DNA of 64,000 nucleotides from Streptantibioticus cattleyicolor NRRL 8057 = DSM 46488. GTDB taxonomy: Bacteria; Actinomycetota; Actinomycetes; Streptomycetales; Streptomycetaceae. The stretch spans positions 5,469,228-5,533,227 of the forward strand of contig NC_017586.1 in assembly GCF_000240165.1 (NCBI RefSeq). Reading direction: 5' to 3'. A program made the position numbers and the translations under genes. This document shows, one piece after another, positions 46,128-55,100 of this stretch; the first letter of the stretch is position 1, and each line of letters begins with the position of its first letter. The notes below the pieces were generated by a model. That model did no database searches. It had not been told where the DNA came from and saw only the letters and a program-made list of their open reading frames with translations.

Positions 46128-47567
46128 TCAGTCCCGGCGGCCGATCTCCACGTCCTCCAGCACCCCGAGCGCGTCCGGCACCAGCACCGCCGCCGAGTAG
46201 TAGGCGCTCACCAGGTAGGAGATGACGGCCTTCTCGTTGATGCCCATGAAACGCACCGAAAGGCTCGGCTCGTACTCGTCCGGCAACCCGGTCTGGTGCA
46301 GGCCCACCACGCCCTGGTTGTCCTCGCCGACCCGCAGCACGAAGATGGAACTCGTATTGTCCTCATTGATCGGAATCTTGTTGCAGGGCAGCAGCGGAAT
46401 ACCACGCCAGGACGGCACCGCGTTCCCGTGGAAATCGACACTGCCCGGGTACAGCCCGCGCTTGTTGCATTCCCGGCCGAACGCGGCGATGGCCCTCGGA
46501 TGCGCCAGCAGATATTGCGAGTTACGGCGCCGACTGATCAGTTCGTCAAGGTCGTCCGGGGTGGGCGGGCCGGAATGGGTGCGGATGCGCTGTGAGAACT
46601 CCGCGTTGTGCAGCAGCCCGAACTCCCGGTTGTTGACCAGCTCGTGCTCCTGGCGCTCCCGCAACGCCTCGATGGTGAGCTTGAGCTGGTGCTCGACCTG
46701 GTTCATCGGCTGGTTGTACAGATCGGCGACCCGGGTGTGCACCCGCAGCACCGTCTGCGCGACGCTCAGCTCGTACTCCCGCGGCGACGCCTCGTAGTCC
46801 ACGAACGTGCCCGGCAGTTCGGCCTCGCCGTGGTGGCCCGCGGCGAGCCTGATCTCCGCCTCGCCGTGCCGGTTCTGCGCCTGGCGACGGCCACCGGTGA
46901 ACGAGGCGACGTGCTCGCGCAAGCCCTCGGCGCGCTCGAGGAGTTCCCGGAACGACTCCCTGGGCAGCATCAGCACCGTGGTGTGGGTGGCCGCGGTCGC
47001 GGTGAACTCCCAGACGCGCTCGTGCTCGGTGAGCCCCTCGTCGCCGAAGTGGTCGCCGTCGGCGAGGACGCCGAGCACCGCCGGCTCGCCGAACTTGCCG
47101 GTGCCCACCTTGTTGATCCTGCCGTGCGCCACCAGGAAGACCTGGTCGACCGGGCGGCCGAGTTCGGTCAGCGGCTGCCCCGGGGCGAACTCCCGCTGCT
47201 CGAACCGCTCGGCCAGCGCGGCGAGAACCGCCGGGTCGTGGAAATCGCGCAGCACCGGCAGCTCACCCAGTTCGTCCGGGATCACCCGCACCTCGGAACC
47301 GGTCTGCACGAATTCCACCCGGCCGTTGCCCACGGTGTACGTCAACCGCCGGTTGACCCGGTACGTACCGCCGGAAACCTGCACCCACGGCAGAATACGC
47401 AGCAGCCACCGGGAGGTGATGCCCTGCATCTGCGGAGCGGTCTTGGTGGTGGTCGCCAGATTACGCGCGGCGGCCGTGCTCAGCGAAAGCTGCGGCTGCC
47501 CGGTTGCGTTGGCTGAACCGTCTGATTCCTCGCCTGATTCGGCGCCGAAGCCCGCGTCGACCGACAT
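46128..47567 (-). CDS. family 2B encapsulin nanocompartment shell protein (EshA-like)
   Basis: 479 residues. It has the SrpI/EshA layout: a ~25-residue flexible start, HK97-like N-arm and E-loop ([45 protein letters not shown] in key pieces: [32 protein letters not shown]), a cyclic-nucleotide-binding-like insertion from ~111 to ~222 ([20 protein letters not shown].., [15 protein letters not shown]), and then the capsid fold to the end ([54 protein letters not shown]). Family knowledge: forms an icosahedral compartment around an enzyme cargo. The usual phosphate-binding cassette (FGE.AL..RxA) is altered, so nucleotide binding is doubtful. GGGAGGG before ATG. Upstream of the prenyl synthase gene. 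Confidence 0.93.
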   Translation of the reverse strand: MSVDAGFGAESGEESDGSANATGQPQLSLSTAAARNLATTTKTAPQMQGITSRWLLRILPWVQVSGGTYRVNRRLTYTVGNGRVEFVQTGSEVRVIPDELGELPVLRDFHDPAVLAALAERFEQREFAPGQPLTELGRPVDQVFLVAHGRINKVGTGKFGEPAVLGVLADGDHFGDEGLTEHERVWEFTATAATHTTVLMLPRESFRELLERAEGLREHVASFTGGRRQAQNRHGEAEIRLAAGHHGEAELPGTFVDYEASPREYELSVAQTVLRVHTRVADLYNQPMNQVEHQLKLTIEALRERQEHELVNNREFGLLHNAEFSQRIRTHSGPPTPDDLDELISRRRNSQYLLAHPRAIAAFGRECNKRGLYPGSVDFHGNAVPSWRGIPLLPCNKIPINEDNTSSIFVLRVGEDNQGVVGLHQTGLPDEYEPSLSVRFMGINEKAVISYLVSAYYSAAVLVPDALGVLEDVEIGRRD

Positions 47568-47725
47568 CGAGTTCCCTCCCCGGATAACGTCCGGACGCTC
47601 CCCGTCCGGTCCGCATTTCATGGTGGTGGCCGACCGGGGGCCTGTCATCACACGGACAGGTGGATTGCCGAGGGGTCCTCGTACGTGAGTACGGTGAACG
47701 GGCGGAACGAGCGCGGCGCGGATGG

Positions 47726-48421
47726 TCAGCCGGGCGGGCCGGTCACCGTCACCGTGGCCGGGCGCAGCAACTGGTCCCCGACCCGGTATCCGGGCCGCAG
47801 CACCTCCGCGCAGACCGCCTCCTCGGCGGTGGCGGACGGACGGTGGGCCAGCGCCTCGTGCACCGCCGGGTCGAAACGGTCGCCGGGCTCGCCGAAGGCC
47901 TCCAGCCCGAGCGCGGCCAGCTCGGTACCCAGCGCCTCGGCCACCGTGGCGAAGCCGCCGCGGACCTCACCGTGCTCCCGCGCCGACTCCACCGCGTCCA
48001 GCACCGGCAGCAGCCCCCGCAGCACATTGGCCACCGCCACCTGCCGCACCGCCAGCCGGTCCCGCCGGGTGCGCTTGCGGAAGTTGTCGTACTCCGCCTT
48101 GACCCGCTGGAGGTCCGCGGTGCGCTCGGCGAGCCGGTCGCGCAACTCGGCGGTCTCGGCGCGCAGCCGCCGCACCTCGGAGCCGGCGTGCGCGGACGCC
48201 CCGGCACCGCCGCCGGCCGCGCGCTCCGGACGCCGGACCGGGGCGCGCGGCCCGGCGGGTGGGTCCGGCAGCGTGGAGACCGGCACCGGCAGGCTGCCGT
48301 GGCGCGTCCCGCCCGGACCCGGGCCGGAGGCGGAGTCCGAGCCGGACGGCGTGCCGGGGGCCCGCGGGTCCTCGCCGTCCGGCGGGGGACCGGGGGAGCG
48401 GGGGTCGCGGGGCAGGCTCAT
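47726..48421 (-). CDS. grpE: GrpE nucleotide exchange factor paired with DnaK
   Basis: 231 residues. Releases ADP from DnaK. The first ~80 residues are Pro/Gly/Ser-rich and disordered, longer than in many GrpE. The long coiled coil follows ([36 protein letters not shown], key [16 protein letters not shown] ~110), then [20 protein letters not shown] and the beta-wing [21 protein letters not shown] (HEAL block ~190) and [19 protein letters not shown] overlaps the dnaK stop (ATGA), so translation is coupled. No dnaJ or hspR follows. Confidence 0.92.
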   Translation of the reverse strand: MSLPRDPRSPGPPPDGEDPRAPGTPSGSDSASGPGPGGTRHGSLPVPVSTLPDPPAGPRAPVRRPERAAGGGAGASAHAGSEVRRLRAETAELRDRLAERTADLQRVKAEYDNFRKRTRRDRLAVRQVAVANVLRGLLPVLDAVESAREHGEVRGGFATVAEALGTELAALGLEAFGEPGDRFDPAVHEALAHRPSATAEEAVCAEVLRPGYRVGDQLLRPATVTVTGPPG

Positions 48422-50289
48422 GACGACCCCGCCTGCGGTTTGTCGTCGTCGACGATCTCGGCGTCCACCACGTCCTCGCCGCCCTGCTCGCCGCCGGGCT
48501 GCCCGCCCGCGCCGCCCGCGGCCGTGCCCTCGGCGCCCTGCTGCGCCTGCGCGTACATCGCCGTACCGATCTTCTGCGCCTGCGCCGCCACCTTCTCGGT
48601 GGCCTCCCGGATCGCCGTGGTGTCCTCGCCCTTGAGCTTCTCCTTCAGCTCGGCGACGGCCGCCTCGATCGCGGCCTTGTCGTCCTGCGGCACCTTGTCG
48701 GGGTTGTCACGCAGCAGCTTCTCGGTGCTGTAGACGAGCGACTCGGCGTTGTTGCGGGTCTCGGCCGCCTCACGCCGCTTGCGGTCCTCGTCGGCGTGCT
48801 GCTCGGCCTCGCGCATCATGCGGTCGATGTCGTCCTTGGGCAGCGCCGAGCCGCCGGTGACCGTCATGCGCTGCTCCTTGCCGGTGCCGAGGTCCTTGGC
48901 GGAGACGTGCATGATGCCGTTGGCGTCGATGTCGAAGGCCACCTCGATCTGCGGGACGCCGCGCGGCGCCGGCGGCAGGCCGGTCAGCTCGAACATGCCG
49001 AGCTTCTTGTTGTACGCAGCGATCTCCCGCTCTCCTTGGAAGACCTGGATCTGCACCGACGGCTGGTTGTCCTCGGCGGTGGTGAAGATCTCCGAGCGCT
49101 TGGTCGGGATCGTGGTGTTGCGCTCGATCAGCTTGGTCATGATGCCGCCCTTGGTCTCGATGCCCAGGGACAGCGGGGTGACGTCGAGCAGCAGGACGTC
49201 CTTGACCTCGCCCTTGAGGACACCGGCCTGGAGCGAGGCGCCGATGGCCACGACCTCGTCCGGGTTGACGCCCTTGTGCGGCTCCTTGCCGGTCAGCTCG
49301 GTCACCAGCCGGGTCACCGCGGGCATCCGCGTCGAGCCGCCGACCAGGATGACGTGGTCGATGTCGGAGACGTTCAGGTTCGCGTCCTTGACCGCCTGGT
49401 GGAACGGCCCCTTGCAGCGCTCCAGCAGATCCGCGGTGAGCTGCTCGAACTGGGCCCGGGTGAGCTTCTCGTCCAGGTGCAGCGGACCCTCGGCGGAGGC
49501 GGTGATGTACGGCAGGTTGACATTGGTCTCGGAGGCCGCGGACAGCTCGATCTTGGCGCGCTCGGCGGCCTCGCGCAGCCGCTGCACCGCCATCTTGTCC
49601 TTGGTCAGATCGACCCCGTAGGCGTTCTTGAACTGCTGCGCCAGGTGGTCGACGATCCGCTGGTCCCAGTCGTCGCCGCCCAGGTGGGTGTCGCCGTTGG
49701 TGGCCTTCACCTCCACCACGCCCTCGCCGATCTCCAGCAGCGACACGTCGAAGGTGCCGCCGCCGAGGTCGAAGACGAGGATGGTCTGGTCGTTCTCCTT
49801 GTCCAGCCCGTACGCCAGCGCCGCCGCCGTCGGCTCGTTGATGATCCGCAGCACCTTGAGCCCGGCGATCTCCCCGGCCTCCTTGGTCGCGGTGCGCTGG
49901 GCGTCGTTGAAGTACGCCGGGACGGTGATCACCGCGTCGGCGACCTCCTCGCCGAGGTACGACTCCGCGTCCCGCTTCAGCTTCTGGAGCACCCGGGCGG
50001 AGATCTCCTGGGCGGTGTACCGCTTGCCGTCCACGTCCCCGGCCTCCGGGAAGTGCCAGCCGGCCTCGCCCATGTGCCGCTTGACCGAACGCGCGGTGCG
50101 CTCGACGTTGGTCACCGCCTGCCGCTTGGCCACCTCGCCCACCAGCACCTCGCCGTTCTTGGCGAACGCCACCACGGACGGGGTGGTACGGGCGCCCTCG
50201 GTGTTGGTGATGACCGTGGGCTCACCGCCCTCCAGGACGCTGACCACCGAGTTCGTCGTGCCGAGATCGATACCGACCGCTCGTGCCAT
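48418..50289 (-). CDS. dnaK: DnaK (Hsp70) chaperone, probably a secondary copy
   Basis: 623 residues. Nucleotide-binding domain 1-~385: [41 protein letters not shown] (~138), [15 protein letters not shown] (~170), [12 protein letters not shown] (~315). Linker [16 protein letters not shown] (~365). Substrate domain and lid to ~600, ending in a Gly/Gln-rich tail [16 protein letters not shown] (EVVDAEFEE-like). Refolds proteins with DnaJ and GrpE. The canonical streptomycete operon is dnaK-grpE-dnaJ-hspR; here only grpE follows and no HAIR element (CTTGAGT-N7-ACTCAAG) is seen upstream, so this looks like an extra copy with other regulation. Confidence 0.95.
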   Translation of the reverse strand: MARAVGIDLGTTNSVVSVLEGGEPTVITNTEGARTTPSVVAFAKNGEVLVGEVAKRQAVTNVERTARSVKRHMGEAGWHFPEAGDVDGKRYTAQEISARVLQKLKRDAESYLGEEVADAVITVPAYFNDAQRTATKEAGEIAGLKVLRIINEPTAAALAYGLDKENDQTILVFDLGGGTFDVSLLEIGEGVVEVKATNGDTHLGGDDWDQRIVDHLAQQFKNAYGVDLTKDKMAVQRLREAAERAKIELSAASETNVNLPYITASAEGPLHLDEKLTRAQFEQLTADLLERCKGPFHQAVKDANLNVSDIDHVILVGGSTRMPAVTRLVTELTGKEPHKGVNPDEVVAIGASLQAGVLKGEVKDVLLLDVTPLSLGIETKGGIMTKLIERNTTIPTKRSEIFTTAEDNQPSVQIQVFQGEREIAAYNKKLGMFELTGLPPAPRGVPQIEVAFDIDANGIMHVSAKDLGTGKEQRMTVTGGSALPKDDIDRMMREAEQHADEDRKRREAAETRNNAESLVYSTEKLLRDNPDKVPQDDKAAIEAAVAELKEKLKGEDTTAIREATEKVAAQAQKIGTAMYAQAQQGAEGTAAGGAGGQPGGEQGGEDVVDAEIVDDDKPQAGSS

Positions 50290-50364
50290 CTCAGTCTTCC
50301 CTCCTGGACACCACGGTCCCCCGGCCCACCGCCGGCCGGCAGTCCCGGATCAGGACAAAACCTC

Positions 50365-50685
50365 TCAATGACCGGGATAAGTGTCCGATTCCCCCATGTC
50401 AAGGCGGGAGCCGCCGTACGGCCCCCGGCGCTCACCCCGCGCCAGCCACCTCTCGACCGTGGCCGGGGAGACCCCGGCGTCCACCGCCAGATCCGTCACC
50501 GGCACCCCCGCCCGGTACGCGGCCACCACGGCCTTGCGCAGCCCCGCCACCCGGGCCGCCAGCCCCGCCTCCCGGGCCTCGGCCCCCGCCGCGGTCAGCG
50601 CCGGCGCCTCCTCGGCCAGCCACCGCGCCGCCTCCCGCACCGCCAACCGCGCCTCCGCCGCATCCCGCGGCGGCTCCGCGCTCAC
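50365..50685 (-). CDS. small helix-turn-helix protein, unknown role
   Basis: 106 residues from the GTG at 50685 (GAAGG 5 bases upstream). An Ala/Glu/Arg-rich helical N-terminal part (~1-60) is followed by a helix-turn-helix: VVAAYRAGVPVTDLAVDAGVSPATVERWLARGERRG (key YRAGVPVTDLAVDAGVSPAT, ~66-90), of the homeodomain/resolvase-like kind. Ends in a polar tail. Lies upstream of dnaK on the same strand, 75 bases away, so it could share its transcript. DNA binding is inferred; no target known. Confidence 0.6.
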   Translation of the reverse strand: MSAEPPRDAAEARLAVREAARWLAEEAPALTAAGAEAREAGLAARVAGLRKAVVAAYRAGVPVTDLAVDAGVSPATVERWLARGERRGPYGGSRLDMGESDTYPGH

Positions 50686-50839
50686 CGCGGCCTTCGTGGG
50701 CTCCGCGGGCCGGACCCGGCCGGCCACGCCTGCCGTAGCACGTCGATCACCGTCACGGCGATCCTCTCGCCGAACACCCGATGCCACCGGTCCCACCCGG
50801 CACCGGGTTCCTGCTGCCCAGGCTAACCCTGTAGGGGGC

Positions 50840-51028
50840 TCAGCCCCGCGCCGCGAAGCGTACGAAGCGGGCCCACTCGTCACGGCCGACGGTGAGGTGG
50901 GGGCCGTCCTCGTCCTTGGAGTCCCGGATGTGGACGGCCTGCCCGGTGACGGCCACCTCGACGCAGTTGTCGCCCTCGGTTCCGCTGTAGCTGGACTTGA
51001 ACCAGCTCAGGTCGGCGATGCCGCTCAT
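50840..51028 (-). CDS. DUF397 domain-containing protein
   Basis: 62 residues, a complete DUF397: LSWFKSSYSGTEGDNCVEVA, VHIRDSKDEDGPHLTVGRDEWARFV. Family knowledge: streptomycete DUF397 proteins are commonly encoded next to XRE regulators and act with them (WhiJ-like systems). The ATG at 51028 overlaps the stop of the XRE gene (ATGA), so the two are coupled. Confidence 0.88.
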   Translation of the reverse strand: MSGIADLSWFKSSYSGTEGDNCVEVAVTGQAVHIRDSKDEDGPHLTVGRDEWARFVRFAARG

Positions 51029-51882
51029 AGTGCTCCTCTGATGCGCCTCATCAGGCCCACGGAGTCAAGGGGGTTGTGGGCCTGTGAGCGGAGTGTCGCA
51101 TATCGCTGATGCAGCACGGCGGCCTCCGTCACATCTGCGATCAGCCGCCCGTTCTTCTGCCCCTCGGAGTAGGCGAGGCGCTTCCCGTCCGGGGTCTCCA
51201 GCAAGGCCAGCGGCCCGTCCAGCCCCGCGTGGCACACGATGCTGGTCGGCATGATCTGGATGGTCACGTTGCGCAGTTCGGCGATGTCCAGAAGGTGATC
51301 CAACTGCTCGCACGCGACCTCCGCCCCGCCGAGCTGCCGCACGAGGATGTGCTCCTCCATCACGAAGCTGAACGACGTGTTGGGCCTCGCGCGGATGAGC
51401 TCCTTGCGCTGCATGCGCGCCGCCACCTGCGCTTCCATCTGTTCGTCGGTCAACGGGGGGACGCTGTTGTGGAAAGCGGCCCGCGCATACCCCTCCGACT
51501 GCAACAACCCCGGCACCAGCCGGCACTCGTACGTACACAGGCTCACCGCCACCCGTTCCAGCCGCGCCCACCGGCGGAACCAGGCCGCGAGGCCGGGCTC
51601 GCCCCGGGTCAGGTGGCGAGCCGCCTTCCGTAGCGCGCCGGTGTTGCCGAGGGCGTCCTCCGCGCGTTCGACGAAGGACTCATCGGGCATGCGACGGCCC
51701 AACTCGACGGATGCCACGGTGTGTTTGGAGAAGCGGACGAGCTCCGCGAACTGGGCGCGGGAGAGACCGGCGTGCTCACGCAGGGCCTGGACGACGGCCC
51801 CGAAGGTCCGCAGACTGTCCGAGGGGTCCGGTTCCCGCTCCCAGTCGGCGCTCCCCGCGACGTCGGTGCTGTCGGTCGTCAT
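51025..51882 (-). CDS. XRE family regulator with DUF5753
   Basis: 285 residues. N-terminal XRE helix-turn-helix ~28-85 (FGAVVQALREHAGLSRAQFAELVRFSKHTVASVELGRR, key LSRAQFAELVRFSKHTV). From ~100 the DUF5753 effector region: WARLERVAVSLCTYECRLVPGLLQSEGYARA, AARMQRKELI, LIADVTEAAVLHQRYATLRSQAH and PLDSVGLMRRIRGAL. GGGAGGGG before the ATG at 51882. Coupled to DUF397, making a WhiJ-type pair. Family knowledge: influences development or antibiotic production in streptomycetes. Confidence 0.9.
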   Translation of the reverse strand: MTTDSTDVAGSADWEREPDPSDSLRTFGAVVQALREHAGLSRAQFAELVRFSKHTVASVELGRRMPDESFVERAEDALGNTGALRKAARHLTRGEPGLAAWFRRWARLERVAVSLCTYECRLVPGLLQSEGYARAAFHNSVPPLTDEQMEAQVAARMQRKELIRARPNTSFSFVMEEHILVRQLGGAEVACEQLDHLLDIAELRNVTIQIMPTSIVCHAGLDGPLALLETPDGKRLAYSEGQKNGRLIADVTEAAVLHQRYATLRSQAHNPLDSVGLMRRIRGAL

Positions 51883-51945
51883 GCGCGGCCCCTCCCGGTG
51901 CTGTGCGTGTTGTCCCGCGATGGACTCACCCAGCGTGACGGACCT

Positions 51946-51980
51946 ACCGTCGTACGGTCCACCGAACGTGCGCGTACGTT
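51946..51980. promoter_or_regulatory. palindromes in the XRE gene promoter region
   Basis: ACCGT-CGT-ACGGT (51946-51958) and AACGT-GCGCGT-ACGTT (51965-51980) lie 64-98 bases before the XRE start. They are candidate autoregulatory sites. CGTACG-type hexamers recur through this stretch. Confidence 0.4.
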
Positions 51981-52045
51981 GACGCAGCGTACGGACGGGT
52001 GGGCGGTGTTGATCACGCAACCAGCCCTTCGAGAACCGCGCTCGC

Positions 52046-52894
52046 TCAGTTCAGCGATGCCAATGCACCCGCTATCAGAGAACGTGCCGCAGCTCCCCGC
52101 GCGGCCCCCTGGGAGAGTCGGTCGAAGGCTCGGGCGTACAGCTCGACCTGGGTGGGCTGTGTGAGGGGCACGGCAGCGTCCAGCGTGTCCGCGTGCACCC
52201 TGGTGGTGTCGAAGATCGTGAAGGTGGGCATGGGCCACATGATCCATTGCGTCGAAAACGGGACGATCCCCACGGCGACGTTATGGAGATCCATGACCCC
52301 GAGGAGATGACCGAGCTGCGCCGCCATCGTCTCGACGCTGCACGGTCGGTACCGCAACACCGACTCCTCCAGTACGAACGAGAACCGGCGCGCGCCGTTG
52401 CTCAGCACCGCGTTGCGCCTCATGCGGGCCGCTACGGCATCGCTCACGTCGTCCGGGGTTTCTCGGAAGTCCGCGATGGACGACAGCAGCGCGGCGGCGT
52501 ACCCGGGCGTCTGGAGGAATCCGGGGATCACGTCGGAGACGTAGACCCTGAACGCCTTTGTTTGTTGGTACAGGTCGCCCGTGGATTCTTGCAGACGACG
52601 GAGACCACTCCGCTGGAGTCGTCTCCACTGCACATGAGCATCGGCGGACTGTCGGTTGGCCGCGATCAAGTCCGGGACCTGGTCATCAGCCGCGCAGGCT
52701 CGGCACCACGCTTTGATGTCCGCGTCGGAGGGTGGTGCCTTGGCGTTCTCGATCCGGGACGACTTCGACTCCGACCAACCGCACCTGGCAGCCAGCTCGC
52801 GCCCGCTGATCCCCGCGTCCTTCCGGATCTCACGCAGACGGCCGGCCAGCTCTTCGCGGGCCTGCTGAATGTGTGAGGACGGGTGTGTGGGCAC
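52046..52894 (-). CDS. XRE family regulator with DUF5753 (second copy)
   Basis: 282 residues. XRE helix-turn-helix at ~15-70: REELAGRLREIRKDAGISGRELAARCGWSESKSSRIENAK (key LREIRKDAGISGRELAARCGWSESK). DUF5753 region from ~95: RLQRSGLRRLQESTGDLYQQTKAFRVYVSDVIPGFLQTPGYAAALL (key VIPGFLQTPGYA), VARMRRNAVL, and the ending QVELYARAFDRLSQGAARG. Not close to the first copy in sequence. GTG at 52894, weak site. It follows the broken DUF6879 gene; such XRE-DUF6879 pairs are typical. The insertion upstream may uncouple its expression. Confidence 0.85.
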   Translation of the reverse strand: MPTHPSSHIQQAREELAGRLREIRKDAGISGRELAARCGWSESKSSRIENAKAPPSDADIKAWCRACAADDQVPDLIAANRQSADAHVQWRRLQRSGLRRLQESTGDLYQQTKAFRVYVSDVIPGFLQTPGYAAALLSSIADFRETPDDVSDAVAARMRRNAVLSNGARRFSFVLEESVLRYRPCSVETMAAQLGHLLGVMDLHNVAVGIVPFSTQWIMWPMPTFTIFDTTRVHADTLDAAVPLTQPTQVELYARAFDRLSQGAARGAAARSLIAGALASLN

Positions 52895-53262
52895 GGAGCC
52901 GACTTTCGTCAGATCTTGTACAGGTGGTGCGGAATCGCTCGATCCCAGACCGCTTCGAAGGCGGCGGAGCACAGCTTCACCGCTTCCGGGTCCGCCGTGA
53001 TCTCGTCCTCCACCACCGCGCCGTCCCCCGAGAAGTGGTGCACCCGGAGCAGCGCACCGTCGAACAGCCAGAAGTCGTTCCCCGGCAAGGGGATACTCGT
53101 GGCCCGTCGCCGTGGCAACCACCGCACTTCCTCACCCGCCGTGACGTTGGCCTGGGTGACGTAGTGCTCCCAACGGATGTATTCCGAAACGGGCTCGGAG
53201 ACCACCCGGGCACGGCGGACTGCTACGCCCCGGGCCACGGTGTCCCTGATCAACTGGTCATA

Positions 53263-54391
53263 GTGTCCCGAGTCGTTAGTTCCCTTGCAGTTGTAGGGTG
53301 GGGCGGTGCCTGGTCCGAAGCCGTTGCCGCTGGAGTTGTCCGATCACGAACGCCGGGTGCTGCGGGGTTGGATGCGCAAGCAGACCGCCTCTCAGGCGCT
53401 GGTGCTGCGGTCGAGGATCGTGTTGGCGTGCGCGGAGGGCCGGCCGAACGCGCAGGTCGCGGATGACCTGGGTGTCTCGAGGGAGACGGTGCGCAAGTGG
53501 CGGTCCCGGTTTGCCGCGGACCGGCTGGAGGGCCTGGTGGACCGGCCGCGTTCGGGGGCGCCGCGGAAGATTACGGACGAGCAGGTCGAGGCCCTGGTCG
53601 CCAGGACGCTCGGTCAGGCGCCGCCGACAGGAGATTCGCATTGGTCGACGCGTTCGATGGCCGAGGCGGTGGGGATGTCGCAGTCGGCTGTCTCCCGGAT
53701 CTGGCGGGCGTTCGGCCTCAAGCCGCACATCGTGGAGACCTGGAAGCTGTCGACCGACCCGCAGTTCGTGACCAAGGTCCGCGACGTGGTGGGCATTTAC
53801 CTGTCCCCGCCGCAGAACGCCCTGGTCCTGGCAGTGGACGAGAAGTCGCAGATACAGGCCCTGGACCGGACCCAGCCGGTGCTGCCGATGGCGCCGGCCA
53901 CGCCGGCGAAGATGACGCACGACTACGTCCGGCACGGCACGACCAGCCTGTTCGCCGCCTTGGACATCGCGTCCGGCTCGGTCATAGCCCAGCACTACCG
54001 ACGCCATCGCCACCAGGAGTTCCTCCGCTTCCTGAAGACCATCGACGCCGCCGTACCCAAGGACCTGGACCTGCACCTGGTCCTGGACAACTACGCCACC
54101 CACAAGACCGAGCCGGTCAAGAAGTGGCTGCTCCGGCACCCCCGCTTCCACCTGCACTTCACCCCCACCTCGGCGTCCTGGCTCAACCTCGTCGAGCGCT
54201 GGTTCGCCGAGCTGACCTGCCGCAAACTCCGCCGCTCGGCCCACCACAGCGTCGTCGAACTCGAACGGGACATCCGCGGCTGGATCAACGAATGGAACAA
54301 GAACCCCAAGCCGTTCGTCTGGACGAAGACCGCCGACGACATCCTCGGCACTCTCGCCGCATACTGCACACGAATTAACGACTCAGGACAA
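53263..54391 (+). mobile_element. complete IS630-family insertion sequence, 1129 bp, TA target duplication
   Basis: Flanked by TA (53261-53262 and 54392-54393). The ends are inverted repeats: left GTGTCCCGAGTCGTTAGTTC, right (reversed) TTGTCCTGAGTCGTTAATTC, about 25 of 30 bases alike. One transposase ORF fills the interior. Family knowledge: IS630/Tc1-type elements insert at TA and duplicate it, and leave precise joins. Both the ends and the ORF are intact, so it may be active. Confidence 0.9.
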
Positions 54392-54394
54392 TAG
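53306..54394 (+). CDS. IS630 family transposase
   Basis: 362 residues, intact. N-terminal helix-turn-helix domains: NAQVADDLGVSRETVRKWRSRF (~48-70) and MAEAVGMSQSAVSRIWRAF (~118-136). DDE catalytic domain: LVLAVDEKSQIQALDRT (first Asp ~178), HLVLDNYATHKTEPVKKWL (second Asp ~258) and SWLNLVERWFAEL (Glu ~293). The stop codon TAG (54392-54394) is formed by the duplicated TA plus the first host base, so it depends on the insertion site. GTG start at 53306; no clear ribosome site. Confidence 0.92.
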   Translation: MPGPKPLPLELSDHERRVLRGWMRKQTASQALVLRSRIVLACAEGRPNAQVADDLGVSRETVRKWRSRFAADRLEGLVDRPRSGAPRKITDEQVEALVARTLGQAPPTGDSHWSTRSMAEAVGMSQSAVSRIWRAFGLKPHIVETWKLSTDPQFVTKVRDVVGIYLSPPQNALVLAVDEKSQIQALDRTQPVLPMAPATPAKMTHDYVRHGTTSLFAALDIASGSVIAQHYRRHRHQEFLRFLKTIDAAVPKDLDLHLVLDNYATHKTEPVKKWLLRHPRFHLHFTPTSASWLNLVERWFAELTCRKLRRSAHHSVVELERDIRGWINEWNKNPKPFVWTKTADDILGTLAAYCTRINDSGQ

Positions 54395-54554
54395 GGATGC
54401 CACCAGGATGCACGATCCTCCCAGTTGATCCGCTCCCCGCGCTTCCAAGCCTCGAACCGGTCCGTCGAGGCGTAGGAGTCGCGCAGCTCCAGGTGGACGG
54501 CTGACCGCTCGCACTGGCCAAGCAGCTCAGCGAAGCTGGGCACGCTCGACGGCA

Positions 54555-54779
54555 TCACACGCCTCCCTGATCCTGGATCATCCGGGCCGGGATCCTGACG
54601 ATGCCTTCGCTGTCGGGCACCGGACCGTTCGCCGGGCTGCTGCCCTCGCACTTCGACTGGGTCTCGGTGCTCGGCTTCCAGCCTTGGAACAAGATCTCGT
54701 GAGATTCCGTGTCCACCCACACAGCCGGGCAATGGTCCCGGTCGGTGTCGGGGTCGATTCCGACGAACTCTACGGCCAT
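54555..54779 (-). CDS. small conserved protein upstream of the DUF6879 gene
   Basis: 74 residues: begins MAVEFVGIDPDTDRDHCPAV and continues VWVDTESHEILFQGWK..., ending IVRIPARMIQDQGGV. The first third resembles small streptomycete proteins encoded before DUF6879/XRE modules; no function known. GGGAG ribosome site before the ATG. The stop overlaps the DUF6879 start (TGATG), so it was the first gene of a three-gene regulatory unit: this gene, DUF6879, XRE. Confidence 0.75.
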   Translation of the reverse strand: MAVEFVGIDPDTDRDHCPAVWVDTESHEILFQGWKPSTETQSKCEGSSPANGPVPDSEGIVRIPARMIQDQGGV

Positions 54780-55100
54780 GGCGGGCTCCCTGTGCCCGGA
54801 CTACCACCCCCCCGGCCGACCGTCCGGATGCGGAACTGCGTGCCAGGGGCGCCGAGGTGAACAAGCGGAGCCGCCGAGGGGGCTTGTGAGTCGTCGTCCG
54901 TGGAATGGTGACTCGATTTCCGTCAAGGACGATGTGAGCGCGCGGAAGCGGGCGGGCGAATACGCTGATCTCGTGTCCAGATTCCGTGCCAAGCTTCAGG
55001 GAACGGAATCCGCTTCGGCCCCACCGTCTCCCGCTGACCGGTAGGCGGGGTTACATCGGCACGGGGATCCCATTCCCGCACAGCGGCGAAGGGAATCGTC
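54780..55100. other. 321-base region, at most one doubtful short ORF
   Basis: It separates the DUF6879 module from the DUF397-like gene. A GTG at 54934 with AAGGA 4 bases upstream opens 36 codons (MSARKRAGEYADLVSRFRAK..., stop 55042-55044), which may or may not be expressed. A CCCCCC-run and a GGCGGG stretch are seen, but no clear terminator or operator. Confidence 0.4.

Larger units (their letters stand above)
52909..54555 (-). pseudogene. DUF6879 family gene split by an IS630-type insertion
   Basis: N-terminal part 54392-54555 starts MPSSVPSFAELLGQCERSAV and reads ELRDSY..FEAWKRGER..WEDRASWWHPY up to the element. C-terminal part 52909-53262 continues DQLIRDTVARGVAVRRARVV, EEVRWLPRRRA, and ends HHLYKI. 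Removing 53263-54391 plus one TA joins WWHPY to DQLIRDT with no base lost, giving 171 residues. The insertion puts about 100 foreign codons and a stop after the N-terminal part. The start has a GGGAGG site and overlaps the 74-residue gene upstream. Family knowledge: DUF6879 genes commonly sit with XRE regulators. The loss appears recent. Confidence 0.85.

Noticed and set aside
50290-50364. Search for a HAIR element (HspR site) upstream of dnaK
   Set aside because: No CTTGAGT-N7-ACTCAAG or close variant is seen in the sequence between dnaK and the HTH gene.
54934-55044. 36-codon ORF starting at GTG 54934
   Set aside because: Ribosome site too close and no family resemblance; mentioned within the intergenic entry only.
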